A stretch of 64,000 bases of DNA from Ariolimax columbianus (GCA_036924085.1 JAVGWX010000009.1:62195012-62259011); one strand, 5' to 3'; shown: positions 19,736 through 31,709, numbered from the stretch's first letter. Translations and numbers: made by a program. Notes: generated from the sequence alone by a model not told the origin.

Positions 19736-20895
19736 GTACTATTTAAAAAGTGTGACCCATAGCATTTCTGCCGTAGGGGTGTGAGGTATTATCCATCTCA
19801 CATTTCAAAGGCGCGGTTATATGAGGGCGGTATCCCTTTCCTCCTCCTCCCCCCCCCCCCGCATTTACTTCCCGGACTGAACCGGTACACATTTAAGGCT
19901 GGGTCGACCTGGGTACCGTTGCGGTCTGAAAACACATTCCCGCCTCAACTGGAAATGAACACAGGACCACTCAGATGCGAACTATTTAAATGCTGGTTAC
20001 GCTTTCCATTAACAAAAAGGCAAAACATTTCTAGCTGTCTGTGGAGCAGAGGTCCCCGTCCTGTGCCTTCTGATGCAACTGTCCCCATCGTTCCTGTACG
20101 TTTGTCTCGAACTCTGTTGCGTGTGTGTTTTGGTCTGCCTCTACATGTGAGAGTTACTCTATTGGTGTATCGTTTTTAGAAGTTGTTTTCAAATCCAGGT
20201 GACTGACTATTCAACACTTGTTAAAATATCGGTTGGTATGAATGGTTTGGTGTGCATCCTATGTGTTGGAGAGTGTTCTACCCTAGTGGAGGCTTGTACT
20301 TAACTAGAAACAATTCATTATTAAATCACTGCAATATTGCACTACAGATAGGAGGGCCAATGACACCCTTCTTCAGTGGTGTTAGAAAAATAATAAGTCA
20401 ACATAACGAGTTACCATGACAAATTCGCCAAGAGCGATTAACACAACACAAGTAGCTTCGAAAACAACAACAACACCGCGATGATGTTGCAAGCGCCATG
20501 CACAGCCCCTTTCAGTGTCATGATTGGGAGGTTACATTGTTGTTATTCTTTGGTTGTCGGAATCCATACTAGAGTTGTAGCCCTTCCGTTCACCCAACTG
20601 TTCACTCGTACATAGCCAGTTTAATCTGCAAATGTGTGTCGCCTGTCTGTCTCTCCATCGGTCCGTCTGTCGGTGTGTGCGCCTGTTTACTAATGGAAAA
20701 GGTCGATCGCCAGGTGTGCGTGCCTGGCGCTGTCTTATCTGCGTGTTCCTCTGAAGGATGGTTAACCGCAATTTCGAGTAATACAGACGTCGCCGGTTAC
20801 ACCCACGATAAACATGATTAAATTAGTATTATTATTATTACTATTATTTGTATTATTATTAAAATACACGTGTGTACGTGTGCGTGCGGGTGTGT
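19736..20895. other. No gene; SINE F tail relic and C-run
   Basis: The minus strand at about 19868-19925 reads GACCCAGCCTTAAATGTGTACC, a relic of the SINE F tail. A C-run lies at about 19850. A 132-codon plus ORF (19781-20179) overlaps both and is not protein-like. Confidence 0.4.
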
Positions 20896-20898
20896 GTA

Positions 20899-21230
20899 TG
20901 CCGGGGGTCGCTGTAGTCTAAAGGTCAAGGCACTCGCCTCTCACAAAGTGAACGGAAACGGTGGGCGATCGAATCCCGCAAGTTTCAAGCGACCTCTGTT
21001 CTCACGGGATGTAAGACCAGAGTGCCTACATCCTGAGTTACCTCCTGTCGTCGAAACCAATAGTATTGCCACTGATCCAAGGTAACTCGGGATAAGAGAG
21101 TGAGATTGATGACCAGCGCATAACCTCCCTCACTATAATCCTCATACAGCGCACATCACATTAGTAAGACAAAACCGTATGATGATTGTGGCCGTCATCG
21201 CTTTGCGGTGGGCATTAATGTATAATATAT
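20899..21230 (+). repeat. SINE I, tRNA-derived, full-length copy
   Basis: The head has a box A-like CTAAAGGTCAAGGCACTCG and a box B-like GCGATCGAATCCCGC at tRNA spacing. The body holds GAGTTACCTCCTGTCGTC and AAGGTAACTCGGGA and ends near a GCGT repeat. Related copies are at 56500-56600 (head only) and 57640-57950. Confidence 0.7.
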
Positions 21231-21256
21231 GCGTGCGTGCGTGCGTGCATGTTTCA

Positions 21257-21380
21257 ACGGCCGCCGCTTGGAGGTGAAATATGGTCTTGGTCAGCTCTGG
21301 TTCATGACCCTGATGCATGCAGCCAGCTATGAGTGGTTGGCTTATTCACTGTGCTGCATCTTCGGCCATTGATAACTGAC
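21257..21380 (-). repeat. Repeat C' fragment
   Basis: Carries GGTCTTGGTCAGCTCTGG and CAGCCAGCTATGAGT, the reverse complement of the C' head region, ending at the CTGCATCTTCGGCC word. The tail half is missing. Confidence 0.65.
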
Positions 21381-22590
21381 ATATATAACCCGTATTCTAC
21401 AGGTAAATAACACACCAACATACATGTGTAGAAAGTTACAGTCTATGAGGCAAAGGTAAAATATAAAAACGAGTATTAAAAAAGAGTAATTTTACATCAG
21501 CCAATGCAGAAAAAATACAAGTGCTCTGTAGCAAAAATCAGAATGTATATTGGATAGATAATTTCTTGACGTTAACGACGCGTTCCGGCTGAATTTTTCT
21601 TTTCCTCGCAAAAGCAGCACGCTACAGTGCGTATAGATACACCGACGCGATCAATTACGGTATACTCTTATTCTTAGTTTACAGTAATCGGAGTGAATAT
21701 TCAATATTGTACTAAGCTAAATACTCATGAATATTTGTAAGATTGAACGTCCATGCTCGTATGCGGTGTAAATAAAAAGAGCGCGTGTGAAAGAAAGGAA
21801 CTGAGAAAGGATATGCGTTGGGTCCCATGTCTGTTTAAAAATGTATGTAACTAAGGAAGGCTGTGCATGTGGCCAGTAATCTCATCATGAAAACGTTACT
21901 ACAAATACTCATATACAGTTGTCCTTTAATGGCATAGGGTTAGAAATCCAGCTGTAGTGGTGTACCGAATGCATTGGTAATGGGTCGAAAGACTAATCAC
22001 ATTAACGACGCACAATTAACGACGCACAGAGAGAGTGGAGCTGGAGAGATACTTAGAGAGAGCAGTAGAGATAGAGAGAGAGAGAGATTGAGAGAGACAG
22101 AGAGAGAGAGCAGTTGCCGATTGTTCAAGTTTAGGCCCATTTGTGAGTCAACGCGAGGCATGTGAAATTAAAATTCACTTTTTAAAAACACTGAGACTAA
22201 TGTTGAATCAGTTGTCTGGCCCGCCAGCAGGCTCTATCTGTGCCCAACTTTGCTAGTGTATACATGTGAGTAGATAGACAGACCCTGACTCACTGAGGTG
22301 AGTTATCTTAACCGAAAACTGCAGTAACACCATTGATAATGAAGAAACATGGCTTCAAAAACATGTTCAGAGAATGAAAGGTAAAAAGCGGGCGTGTCGA
22401 GATATGAGAAACAAGGAAATAATTTTTAAAAAAATTTTTTTTTCAATCAGGATCTAAAGACACTAGCGCGAGAGCCGATACTACGGAATTGTTCATGTGT
22501 GGCACGAATTGAAATACCTAAGAGTATCAGATGCAGGCTTTCACAAACAGATGGCTTTGTCGCATTACTTGTGTTTTAGATCAGTGTTTC
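21381..22590. other. No gene; (GA)n microsatellite at 22029-22110
   Basis: Mixed sequence with one impure GA repeat. The short ORF across the GA run is an artefact. A homopolymeric A/T patch lies near 22425-22445. Confidence 0.45.
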
Positions 22591-22946
22591 GGGATCAAGA
22601 TGCTGAGCAGCGCATGAGCTGCAGTGGTCAGCGACCCATAGCTGACTACTAGCGTCAGGGTCAGCGAACCACAGCTACCAAGACCCTTCTACACCTCCAC
22701 GCGGTGATCCTGGATAACAGACTGCAGCAGGGCAGACTGGCTAAGGAGAAGGGATCGAAGAGGGAATGGTAACCCGGTACTCAAAAAATGCTTGCTGAAG
22801 TCGGATGTGTTGGACCAAAGGTGCAAATATCGCAGCCAAGCTGTAAACTACGACACAACGCATTCCATTCTCTGGACTACATTCTGCTACTTAAGCCTTT
22901 CAGGGTTTGGTAGTGGGAGATTGAGAACGAACGAAGAAGAAGAAGG
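22591..22946 (+). repeat. Repeat C, full-length copy with (GAA)n tail
   Basis: Runs from GGGATCAAGATGCTGAGC to AACGAACGAAGAAGAAGAAG. It is flanked by TCAGTGTTTC (22581-22590) and TCAATGTTTC (22947-22956), a 10-bp target-site duplication with one mismatch, so the boundaries are precise. Confidence 0.85.
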
Positions 22947-22956
22947 TCAATGTTTC

Positions 22957-23299
22957 CTAACCGCTGATCGGAAGAGATTTTCTGCCAGTCGGCGAATAAG
23001 ATTTTTCGGAGATCACATTTAGGTGATTTAAGCTCTGTTAATTGTTGGTCGTATTTTCAACTGATCAAACTGATTATCAGTGATCAAAACCAAATAGAGA
23101 AACCGAACGGACGTCTTTGTCTCTCAGAAGCAACGTTGCAGCCATGCTTATCAAATATTCTAGCAAAGACGCATCAACAGATTTCGCACTAACTTTATTG
23201 GAATGAAATATTGCCGTTCTGTAAAATAATTTTGTTTGTATTTCCTGCTCGGTTTCTGGTTATTTTAAGTAGCCAGAATTTTCAATTTAGGAACTAACC
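22957..23299. other. No feature recognised
   Basis: AT-rich sequence with no supported coding or repeat structure. Confidence 0.35.
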
Positions 23300-23425
23300 A
23301 CGCCTGGATTTTTACTGTCGCTCCGTGATTTCGAACCATGGTGAGCTGTAATCCCAGTCTTAGCAAGCCAGCTCACTGTCGACTAAGCTACACGCTCCAC
23401 TCAGGCTTGACATAAAGCAGAGGGT
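23300..23425 (-). repeat. SINE F head, minus copy
   Basis: The minus strand reads GTGTAGCTTAGTCGACAGTGAG (box A region) then CATGGTTCGAAATCACGG (box B), close to the plus copy at 33022. The tail with the GTACCTGGC block is absent. Confidence 0.7.
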
Positions 23426-24034
23426 ATAAAGCAACACAAATTATGAGCTGCATAGCTCAAACTACAGGTTCTTGATCTGTAATACTAGAATTCTGGTATT
23501 CAATAAGACAGGTCAGTCAGTGCCTGATGCCAGTTACCCAAAAGCTATTCAGCGTGTCTGCATTCTTTCCTTGTGGAGTTTGAGCCACTGGAAAGTAAAT
23601 CATACCAAAACATGGTTGAAAAATATGCTTTTCGTATTAGTGAATGTGAAAGCAAATTTTTTTCATCGAAAACATTATTGTTTATACAGTACATTCACTG
23701 GATAGAAAATCATATGCATATATATGTGCAGCTGTCAAGCAGACCACCGTATTCAAGTGTGCCAATACCAAATTAGGCAGCGCAGACGGACCAGAAAATC
23801 AATATCGTATCAACTGCTCACTACACACAGGCTGTTAACCGAGCGTTTAGATGTGTCGCAACAGTGTTACGTCGAAGTAGGTCACCACGTCTCATTTTTC
23901 CTGCCAATATGGCGAGCTATTGTTTACGTCACGGAGAGGGGCGGGGTTACCCACACACGATTTACATAATTTAAGATTATGTCACCGTTGTTTCTGTTTA
24001 TTTATAAAATGTGTCTAGTTCAAGAGTTCCATTA
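23426..24034. other. No feature recognised
   Basis: Overlapping short plus-strand ORFs (23472-23969) lack domains and overlap one another in different frames. No gene is called. Confidence 0.35.
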
Positions 24035-24355
24035 TGTTCTGTTCAGATTATCGATGCCACTGCACTCTGGGCAGACCGATAGGTACTCTGGCTCTATTAG
24101 TAAATGACGAAGGGTGTGGAAAACTGAAGGTTCGTGAAGCTTGCTGGTTGTACACACTTCAGCACCGTTATCGTTTTCGTCTCTCTCTCTATTGAACCTA
24201 CGTCTGCTTCCAGAATTGTGCAACCTGTGCGCTGCTGGTTCGTCAATTGCGGTGTAGTAATCCAAAACGCGGTCCACTATAGACTTGGAAATATCACACT
24301 GGTAGTCGAGGTCAGCATGTCAGCGATTTCCTTGATGCAAACCCCAGCATGACCA
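24035..24355 (-). pseudogene. Possible transposase-like helix-turn-helix remnant
   Basis: On the minus strand, GHAGVCIKEIADMLTSTTSV (frame 1) passes by a frame change into SKSIVDRVLDYYTAIDEPAA and then SGSRRRFNRERDEN. The order (K-E-I-A-x-M-L helix, S-K-S-I-V-D-R helix, basic RRRF-x-x-RDE) is reminiscent of N-terminal DNA-binding parts of Tc1-like transposases or related regulators, but I cannot confirm a family. Part of the same segment is repeated at 24880-25030. Stops and frame changes make it non-functional. Confidence 0.25.
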
Positions 24356-24434
24356 GACGTTTACGACAATGGCAAGACGTTTACGACAATGGCAAGACGT
24401 TTACGACAATGGCAAGACGTTTATGACAATGCCC
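24355..24434. repeat. 20-bp tandem repeat, four units
   Basis: AGACGTTTACGACAATGGCA repeats four times. The last unit has one change (TTATGACAATG). Confidence 0.9.
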
Positions 24435-24604
24435 AGAAGTTGACATTTCCATTTTGTGATGCCACTATTCAAACTATTTTTGCCTCGGATTTTTCTGAGG
24501 TGGATCTGTTCATATTGTTTATGTAGATACAATAATTTGGTTTGTAGTGGAAACTAACAGATACGGCCATTTTTAAACATTGACAATCTGTTTCTTTATC
24601 GCAG

Positions 24605-24868
24605 CACAGATGGCGCCTAACAGGCTGTGGGTTTACTTTGCTCTAGTGTTTAAGTTGAACTTAAGTTGAAGATTAAGATGAACTCACACATCGGTTGACC
24701 ACCCTCCGTAAGCGTTTGTTTCAACGCAGCAGAGTATAATGATGCTCGAGTCTAGTCCGCTAAGCAGAAAATCCTTCTCTCATTTATATCCAGCTCATAC
24801 CAGAACTGGGACCTTCACATGGGCATCTGCCCCTGGAGAAGTACAGGTCGACTAAGAACTAAGAACTA
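24605..24868 (+). repeat. Dispersed repeat A, copy 3
   Basis: Starts at GCACAGATGGCGCCTAACAGG and ends CAGGTCGACTAAGA. The first about 100 bp of the longest copies is missing. It lies between the two homologous segments 24275-24470 and 24880-25030. Confidence 0.75.
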
Positions 24869-24879
24869 TTCAAAACTCG

Positions 24880-25030
24880 TTCATCTATAGACTCCAAAAT
24901 ATTAAACTGGCAGTGGATGTCAGTATGTTAGAGCTTTCATTGGTGTAAGCCCCAGCATGACTGGACGCTTGCGACAATGGCAATACGCTTGCGGCAACGC
25001 CCAGAAGTTTACATTTTCATTGTGTATCTT
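24880..25030. repeat. Second copy of the 24275-24470 segment
   Basis: Shares TATAGACT, CCCAGCATGAC, GACAATGGCAA and GCCCAGAAGTT in order with 24275-24470, but here the 20-bp unit is present about twice in diverged form rather than four times. It is a diverged direct duplication. Confidence 0.6.
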
Positions 25031-25539
25031 CCCGCGCGTCTCTTCCCCTGTGGCGTTAAGTCAAACACATGTCTGGTTATATTATCATTATTCGCTCTGA
25101 AGTAATGAACAAATAATATATACAACAATTTTTTACTTATACCGCCATTTTCAGTATCCTTTCTTGGTCCAAAAGCTTTGTCGTGTATAAAAGAGGTATT
25201 ATTTCATGTACAAGATATCAGATGTCATCCAGTACTTAAACCAATGAAGCGAATTATCGATTATCCTGAACTGCGTGTCTCGAAAATCAAATCGGGGATC
25301 ATCGTCGTTCTAGGGTGAGTGTGGGTGTGTGTGTGTCCAATGACGTGTGATTCATATGGGAGTCAAAGTAAGCCGTACTACCAAACTGCAGTAATAGATA
25401 CAACGGACAACCATCAATGGCTATTTGCATTTCTTGTAAATGGTCATAACTATAAAAGTGTATTCCCACGTACAAATATTGTGGATCAAAGATACTGTCT
25501 GCAGTATGGTACCGAGATAAGATGAAAGTGGGTGAGTAT
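25031..25539. other. No feature recognised
   Basis: Sequence leading up to the purine tract. Only short ORFs without domains are present. Confidence 0.35.
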
Positions 25540-26246
25540 GGAGAGAGAGAGAGAGGGGGGGGGGAGAGAATGAGGGAGAGAGGGGGAGAGAGAGAGAGAG
25601 GGGGAGAGGGAGAGAGAGAGAGGGGGAGAGAATGAGGGCGTGTGAGGGAGAGAGGGAGAGGGAGGGAGAGACGGAGAGAGAGAGAATGGGGGAGTGAGAG
25701 GGAGAGAGAGAGAGGGGAAGAGAATGAGGGAGAGAGGGAGGGATATAGAGGGATGGAGAGACGGAGAGAATGAGGGGGATGGGGGAGAAAGGGAGAGAGA
25801 GAGGGAGAGATAGGGAAAGAGTGAGGGAGAGAGAAAGAGAGAGAGGAGGAGAGAGCGAGGGAGAAGGAGAGAGAGGGAGAGAGAGAGGGAGAGACGGAGA
25901 GAAAGAGAGACGGCTAGAGTGGGAGAGAGAGGGGGAGTGAGAGGGGGTAAGGGAGAGAGAGAGAGGGAGAGAATGAGGGAGAGAGGGAGAGGGAGGGAGA
26001 GAGAGAACGAGAGGGGGAGAGAGAGGGGGATAGGGGGGAGAGAGGGGGAGAGATAGTGGGAGATAGTGGGAGAGAGAGGGAGAAACAGGGAGAGTGAGGG
26101 AGAGGGAAGGAGAGAGAGAGAGGGAGAGGGAGGGGGAAAGGGAGAGGGAGTTAGGGAGAGAGAGAGGGAGTGTGGGAGAGAGAGAGGGTGTGAGGGAGAA
26201 AGAGATGGACAGAGAGAGGGAGAGGGTGAGGGAGAGAGAGAGAGGG
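25540..26246 (+). repeat. About 700-bp near-pure purine (GA/GGGA) tract
   Basis: Almost every base is G or A on this strand: GAGAGA, GGGAGAGAG and GAATGAGGGAGAG words with few pyrimidine interruptions. The long Ser/Leu/Pro ORF on the other strand (25486-26271) is a by-product. Polypurine tracts of this size can form triplex (H-) DNA and often mark assembly or polymerase trouble spots. Confidence 0.92.
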
Positions 26247-26486
26247 GTAATAGCACCATCACATTTTGCAATGTAAGGTAAAAATCAATCCATCAACTAA
26301 AATGGTTCAGGTTATATACATATTACTCATGCGCGACCAAATCGATTATCAATTACAGTCAGCGAGACGGATCGTGTACGTGGGTAACTTAATTACTTGA
26401 TGTGTCTACTAACTGGCTAGGAGGTCTGGTCAACGCCACCGTCATATAGAGCATGTCACAGTCACGTGATTCAATACAATAGTTCA

Positions 26487-29110
26487 GAGTTAGGAAACAA
26501 TAGGTGTTGAGTTAGGAAACAATAAGTGTTGAGTTAGGAAACAATAAGTGTTGAGTTAGGAAACAATAAGTGTTGAGTTAGGAAACAATAGGTGTTGAGT
26601 TAGGAAACAATAAGTGTTGAGTTAGGAAACAATAAGTGTTGAGTTAGGAAACAATAAGTGTTGAGTTAGGAAACAATAAGTGTTGAGTTAGGAAACAATA
26701 AGTGTTGAGTTAGGAAACAATAGGTGTTGAGTTAGGAAACAATAAGTGTTGAGTTAGGAAACAATAAGTGTTGAGTTAGAAAACAATAGGTGTTGAGTTA
26801 GGAAACAATAAGTGTTGAGTTAGGAAACAATAAGTGTTGAGTTAGAAAACAATAGGTGTTGAGTTAGGAAACAATAAGTGTTGAGTTAGGAAACAATAAG
26901 TGTTGAGTTAGAAAACAATAGGTGTTGAGTTAGGAAACAATAAGTGTTGAGTTAGGAAACAATAAGTGTTGAGTTAGGAAACAATAGGTGTTGAGTTAGG
27001 AAACAATAAGTGTTGAGTTAGGAAACAATAAGTGTTGAGTTAGAAAACAATAGGTGTTGACAATAGGTGTTGACAATAGGTGTTGAGTTAGGAAACAATA
27101 AGTGTTGAGTTAGGAAACAATAAGTGTTGAGTTAGAAAACAATAGGTGTTGACAATAGGTGTTGAGTTAGGAAACAATAAGTGTTGAGTTAGGAAACAAT
27201 AGGTGTTGAGTTAGGAAGCAATAGGTGTTGAGTTAGGAAACAATAAGTGTTGAGTTAGGAAACAATAAGTGTTGAGTTAGAAAACAATAGGTGTTGACAA
27301 TAGGTGTTGAGTTAGGAAACAATAAGTGTTGAGTTAGGAAACAATAGGTGTTGAGTTAGGAAACAATAGGTGTTGAGTTAGGAAACAATAGGTGTTGAGT
27401 TAGGAAACAATAAGTGTTGAGTTAGGAAACAATAGGTGTTGAGTTAGGAAACAATAGGTGTTGAGTTAGGAAACAATAAGTGTTGAGTTAGGAAACAATA
27501 GGTGTTGAGTTAGGAAACAATAGGTGTTGAGTTAGGAAACAATAGGTGTTGAGTTAGGAAACAATAAGTGTTGAGTTAGGAAACAATAGGTGTTGAGTTA
27601 GGAAACAATAAGTGTTGAGTTAGGAAACAATAAGTGTGAGTTAGGAAACAATAAGTGTTGAGTTAGGAAACAATAGGTGTTGAGTTAGGAAGCAATAGGT
27701 GTTGAGTTAGGAAACAATAAGTGTTGAGTTAGGAAACAATAGGTGTTGACAATAGGTGTTGAGTTAGGAAACAATAAGTGTTGAGTTAGGAAACAATAGG
27801 TGTTGAGTTAGGAAACAATAAGTGTTGAGTTAGGAAACAATAGGTGTTGAGTTAGGAAGCAATAGGTGTTGAGTTAGGAAACAATAAGTGTTGAGTTAGG
27901 AAACAATAAGTGTTGAGTTAGAAAACAATAGGTGTTGACAATAGGTGTTGAGTTGGGAAACAATAAGTGTTGAGTTAGGAAACAATAGGTGTTGAGTTAG
28001 GAAACAATAGGTGTTGAGTTAGGAAACAATAAGTGTTGAGTTAGGAAACAATAAGTGTTGAGTTAGAAAACAATAGGTGTTGACAATAGGTGTTGAGTTA
28101 GGAAACAATAAGTGTTGAGTTAGGAAACAATAGGTGTTGAGTTAGGAAACAATAGGTGTTGAGTTAGGAAACAATAGGTGTTGAGTTAGGAAACAATAAG
28201 TGTTGAGTTAGGAAACAATAGGTGTTGAGTTAGGAAACAATAAGTGTTGAGTTAGGAAACAATAGGTGTTGAGTTAGGAAACAATAGGTGTTGAGTTAGG
28301 AAACAATAAGTGTTGAGTTAGGAAACAATAGGTGTTGAGTTAGGAAACAATAGGTGTTGAGTTAGGAAACAATAGGTGTTGAGTTAGGAAACAATAAGTG
28401 TTGAGTTAGGAAACAATAAGTGTTGAGTTAGGAAACAATAGGTGTTGAGTTAGGAAACAATAGGTGTTGAGTTAGGAAACAATAAGTGTTGACAATAGGT
28501 GTTGAGTTAGGAAACAATAGGTGTTGAGTTAGGAAACAATAAGTGTTGAGTTAGGAAACAATAGGTGTTGAGTTAGGAAACAATAGGTGTTGAGTTAGGA
28601 AACAATAAGTGTTGAGTTAGGAAACAATAAGTGTTGACAATAGGTGTTGAGTTAGGAAACAATAAGTGTTGAGTTAGGAAACAATAGGTGTTGAGTTAGG
28701 AAACAATAGGTGTTGAGTTAGGAAACAATAAGTGTTGAGTTAGGAAACAATAAGTGTTGACAATAGGTGTTGAGTTAGGAAACAATAGGTGTTGAGTTAG
28801 GAAACAATAAGTGTTGAGTTAGGAAACAATAGGTGTTGAGTTAGGAAACAATAGGTGTTGAGTTAGGAAACAATAAGTGTTGAGTTAGGAAACAATAGGT
28901 GTTGAGTTAGGAAACAATAAGTGTTGAGTTAGGAAACAATAAGTGTTGAGTTAGGAAACAATAAGTGTTGAGTTAGGAAACAATAGGTGTTGACAATAGG
29001 TGTTGAGTTAGGAAACAATAAGTGTTGAGTTAGGAAACAATAAGTGTTGAGTTAGGAAACAATAAGTGTTGAGTTAGGAAACAATAAGTGTTGAGTTAGG
29101 AAACAATAAG
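26487..29110. repeat. 2.6 kb minisatellite of 22-bp units
   Basis: About 119 head-to-tail units of 22 bp, each containing GAGTTAGGAAACAATA and then AGTGTT or GGTGTT. Units differ mostly at that one A/G site. A second variant has TTAGAAAAC, and a short 13-bp unit (GACAATAGGTGTT) lacks the GTTAGGAAA part. No spacers intervene, so it is not a CRISPR array. The left flank is unique. The right flank is a CA/GA-rich stretch. Confidence 0.97.
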
Positions 29111-30439
29111 CCAATAATAAACAGAAGAAAACACACACACATACGAATACACACAAACTGAATACTCACTCACTCACGCACTCCACTCCACTCCCCTTCA
29201 CTGCACGCACACACAGACACACACACACACAGAAGATGACACAAACAGGAGAAGACACAAACAGGAGAAGACACAAACAGAAGAAGACAGACACAGAAGA
29301 AGACAGAGACAGAAGAGGACACAAACAGAAGAATGTACACAAACAGAAGAATAAATATAAACAGACGAAAACACAAACAGAAGAAAACTTAAATAGATGA
29401 AGCAAAAAGGGATGAGAGACCCATACACACACATAAGCACACAAACACACACACATAGACACAAACACATGACATGAAATGAAGAGCACTGATCAAACCA
29501 GGAAGGGTCTGGAGTGGCGGCTCTTGATACATTTACGTTGAGATGCGAACGAACGGGCGGCACATGGTTGGCTAGATTAGGCCATCAATCGTTCGTCGAG
29601 TTGCAACAGTATTATATATAAAACACACAATAAAACTGTCTGTCTAGCTTTAGGTGATTGCATGCGAGCCATCTAATACCATCATACAGTGGAGATTAGT
29701 GTACAGTTAAAGCCATTACTACAGAATAGAGCAGAGCACCAGAAGAACTACAACACACCACATATAGTGTCTTTATAAGGTCCAAACCGCAGCCAGAATT
29801 CCACACAATGGATAAACTGTCCCGTCCTGTATTGCCAACTTGGCTTATTATTTGTCAGATCTGGCTGTTTTTCCTAAATCAAGCGGACAAAAAAAAACTG
29901 TTTTGGTTGACAGACGAAAATCTGGCTTCCATTTTAAAACAAGGTTTTGGGGAAATGAATAGATCAAAGCCGAAGCGGGTCTGGAAGTTAAAAGCCAATA
30001 AAAGCACATATAGATAATGGCTCAGAGACCTCATATGACACACACACATAAAAAAAACGATACCTAAATAGGAGCCACAAGCCCTTCACCATGGACAAAA
30101 GAAACGAACGAAAACAACTAACAAACCACAACCAAAAATAAAACATGTAAATTGAGTGTTTTAGTTCGCCTCCATTACAGGATATGCCAGGAAAGTGTGA
30201 GAAACTGCGTGATAGGATAACGTGCCAGCTATGAAAAAGAGTGAACCAAACCAGAAATGGTCAAAACTATTGCACGCATGCAAAAACAGACGAAACGTGA
30301 ATAAATCACACCAAATAAACTGCAAAACAAATATCAAGAGACACACATATACAAAGATATGGGACACAAATTCATGGATCAACAATAATAAGAAGAGAAA
30401 TATAAATATAACTAGAAATGGAAGGGAAAAGCGCGAAAT
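29111..30439. other. Low-complexity CA and ACAGAAGA repeats, then no gene
   Basis: 29130-29470 is rich in ACACAC and ACAAACAGAAGA repeats, which create Cys/Val/Leu-rich minus ORFs. 29480-30439 has no supported gene. The minus ORF at 30161-30550 reaches into the Penelope remnant. Confidence 0.5.
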
Positions 30440-31265
30440 TAAAAGGGAAGCGTATGACAACGTATTCAAACCACGAGGTTTGAGGCAACCAATACGGTTT
30501 CTCAAGCTCAAACCGGCGTCGATCATCGGAGAGGCAGGAGAGGATGTCAATGACTTTTGTATCTACCTTGCCCTGGTGTCAGGACTATTAAAGTGGTTAG
30601 CGAGAGGAGAGCCGAGTTATTGGAAATGTCACTAAGGTTGACAAAAGCGGACAAGGAGTTCAAGGTCAGTCTCACCCGATTTAAGTTAAGTGACTCGCAG
30701 GTGAATCCCTTTTTTTTTAAATCTAAAAACCTAACTGCGGAAAGGACACACAACGTGTCTGGATGATATCGGGACAAGTTACTCAACTATGCTTGTTGCG
30801 AGGCAAAGGATCGAGTTGCTCATAAGGTGAGTTTTGAGTTGTCTTCAAACCAACAAATCACGTACGTTTCTATCACGTCTGTTTGCCACCAGAGAAGGGT
30901 CAAGAAATACCACCCGTGTGGAAGATAGGGAAGGGAGAGGGTGGAACAAGCTCCCACGGACAAAGAAGGTGTGAGGATGAAAAATGAGAACCAGTAGCAG
31001 GGTCAGATGAGAAGAGGTGAGGGCGTAGATACGAGAGACAGGGATGGCACACTGAAGGACAGAGGTAAAAATAGCTTTAGGATAGAGACTCTTATGGGAA
31101 GAAATCAAGCATATAGTGGGTTTTATGGAGACAATCTTCGTCTCCCAGGCTAAGGCAAGGTTGAGGATGAGAAGAAGTGTCAAGGAAATAGCTATGTGTG
31201 TCAGTAGGTGTATAGTAGACGGTAGAGAGGTCAGAAGGCCAGATAGAGATAATGATGTCAAAAAA
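30440..31265 (-). mobile_element. Penelope-like element remnant (RT thumb, linker, GIY-YIG end)
   Basis: On the minus strand the frames read in order STVYYTPTDTHSYFLDTSSH, LIFHPHTFF, ANRRDRNVRDLLV, KKKGFTCESLNL, HFNSPDTRARQI, and ELEKPYW / CLKPRGLN. This is the arrangement of Penelope-like elements: end of the reverse transcriptase (VYYKPTDTHSYL-type), the R-R-x-x-N-x-R-D-L-L-V linker, the FTC motif before the GIY-YIG endonuclease, the HFN-x-x-GH motif, and the terminal L-x-P-x-G-L-N. The reading switches among three frames with several stops, and the GIY-YIG catalytic segment itself is scrambled or missing. It is a clear but dead copy. Confidence 0.75.
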
Positions 31266-31286
31266 GTTTATTAATGATAGAAAGAT

Positions 31287-31620
31287 ACTTCTACTTCGTT
31301 CTCATACTCCCGCTACCAAGCCCTGAAAAGGGTTCTGCAAGTAGCAGGAGAATTTCCGAAGAACGAAATCCGTTCTATCGCTAGTTTACAGCTTGACTGC
31401 GATAGTTGCACCTTCCGGTCCGAAACATCCGACTTCGGTAGTCATTTTTGAGTATCGGGTTAGCCATCACCCGTTTTTCCTTTGCCCTTAGCCAGTCTGC
31501 TCTGTTGCAGCCTGTTTTCCAGGGTCACCGCGTGGAGGTGTAGAAGGGTCTTGGCAGCTCTGGTACACTGGCACTGGTCCTGGCAGTCAGTTATGGGTCG
31601 CTGACCGCTGCAGCTCATAC
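31287..31620 (-). repeat. Repeat C, minus copy
   Basis: Starts CTTCTACTTCGTTCTCATACTCCCGCTACC (reverse of the tail) and runs to GCTGACCGCTGCAGCTCAT (reverse of the head). Several small indels relative to the full-length copy at 22591-22946. Confidence 0.75.
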
Positions 31621-31709
31621 TAGAAGTCAAGTGTATTGATGAATGGACATTTTTGACAAAGCCAATGAAGTGCATTGCATCGATGAAGGTTGCCCTGACT
31701 TACAAAAAC

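Noticed and set aside
25486..26271. 261-residue Ser/Leu/Pro protein on the minus strand
   Set aside because: Pure translation of the GA/TC low-complexity tract.
26487..29110. CRISPR array
   Set aside because: Direct 22-bp units follow each other without spacers, unit variants are point changes, and no cas-like genes are present. The same holds for the 30-, 34- and 38-bp arrays.
29166..29563. Cys/Val/Leu-rich membrane-like proteins on the minus strand
   Set aside because: They arise from CA and ACAGAAG repeats. The three frames give similar low-complexity products.
30161..31261. Two novel multi-pass membrane proteins on the minus strand
   Set aside because: The hydrophobic runs come from wrong-frame reading of a decayed Penelope-like element.
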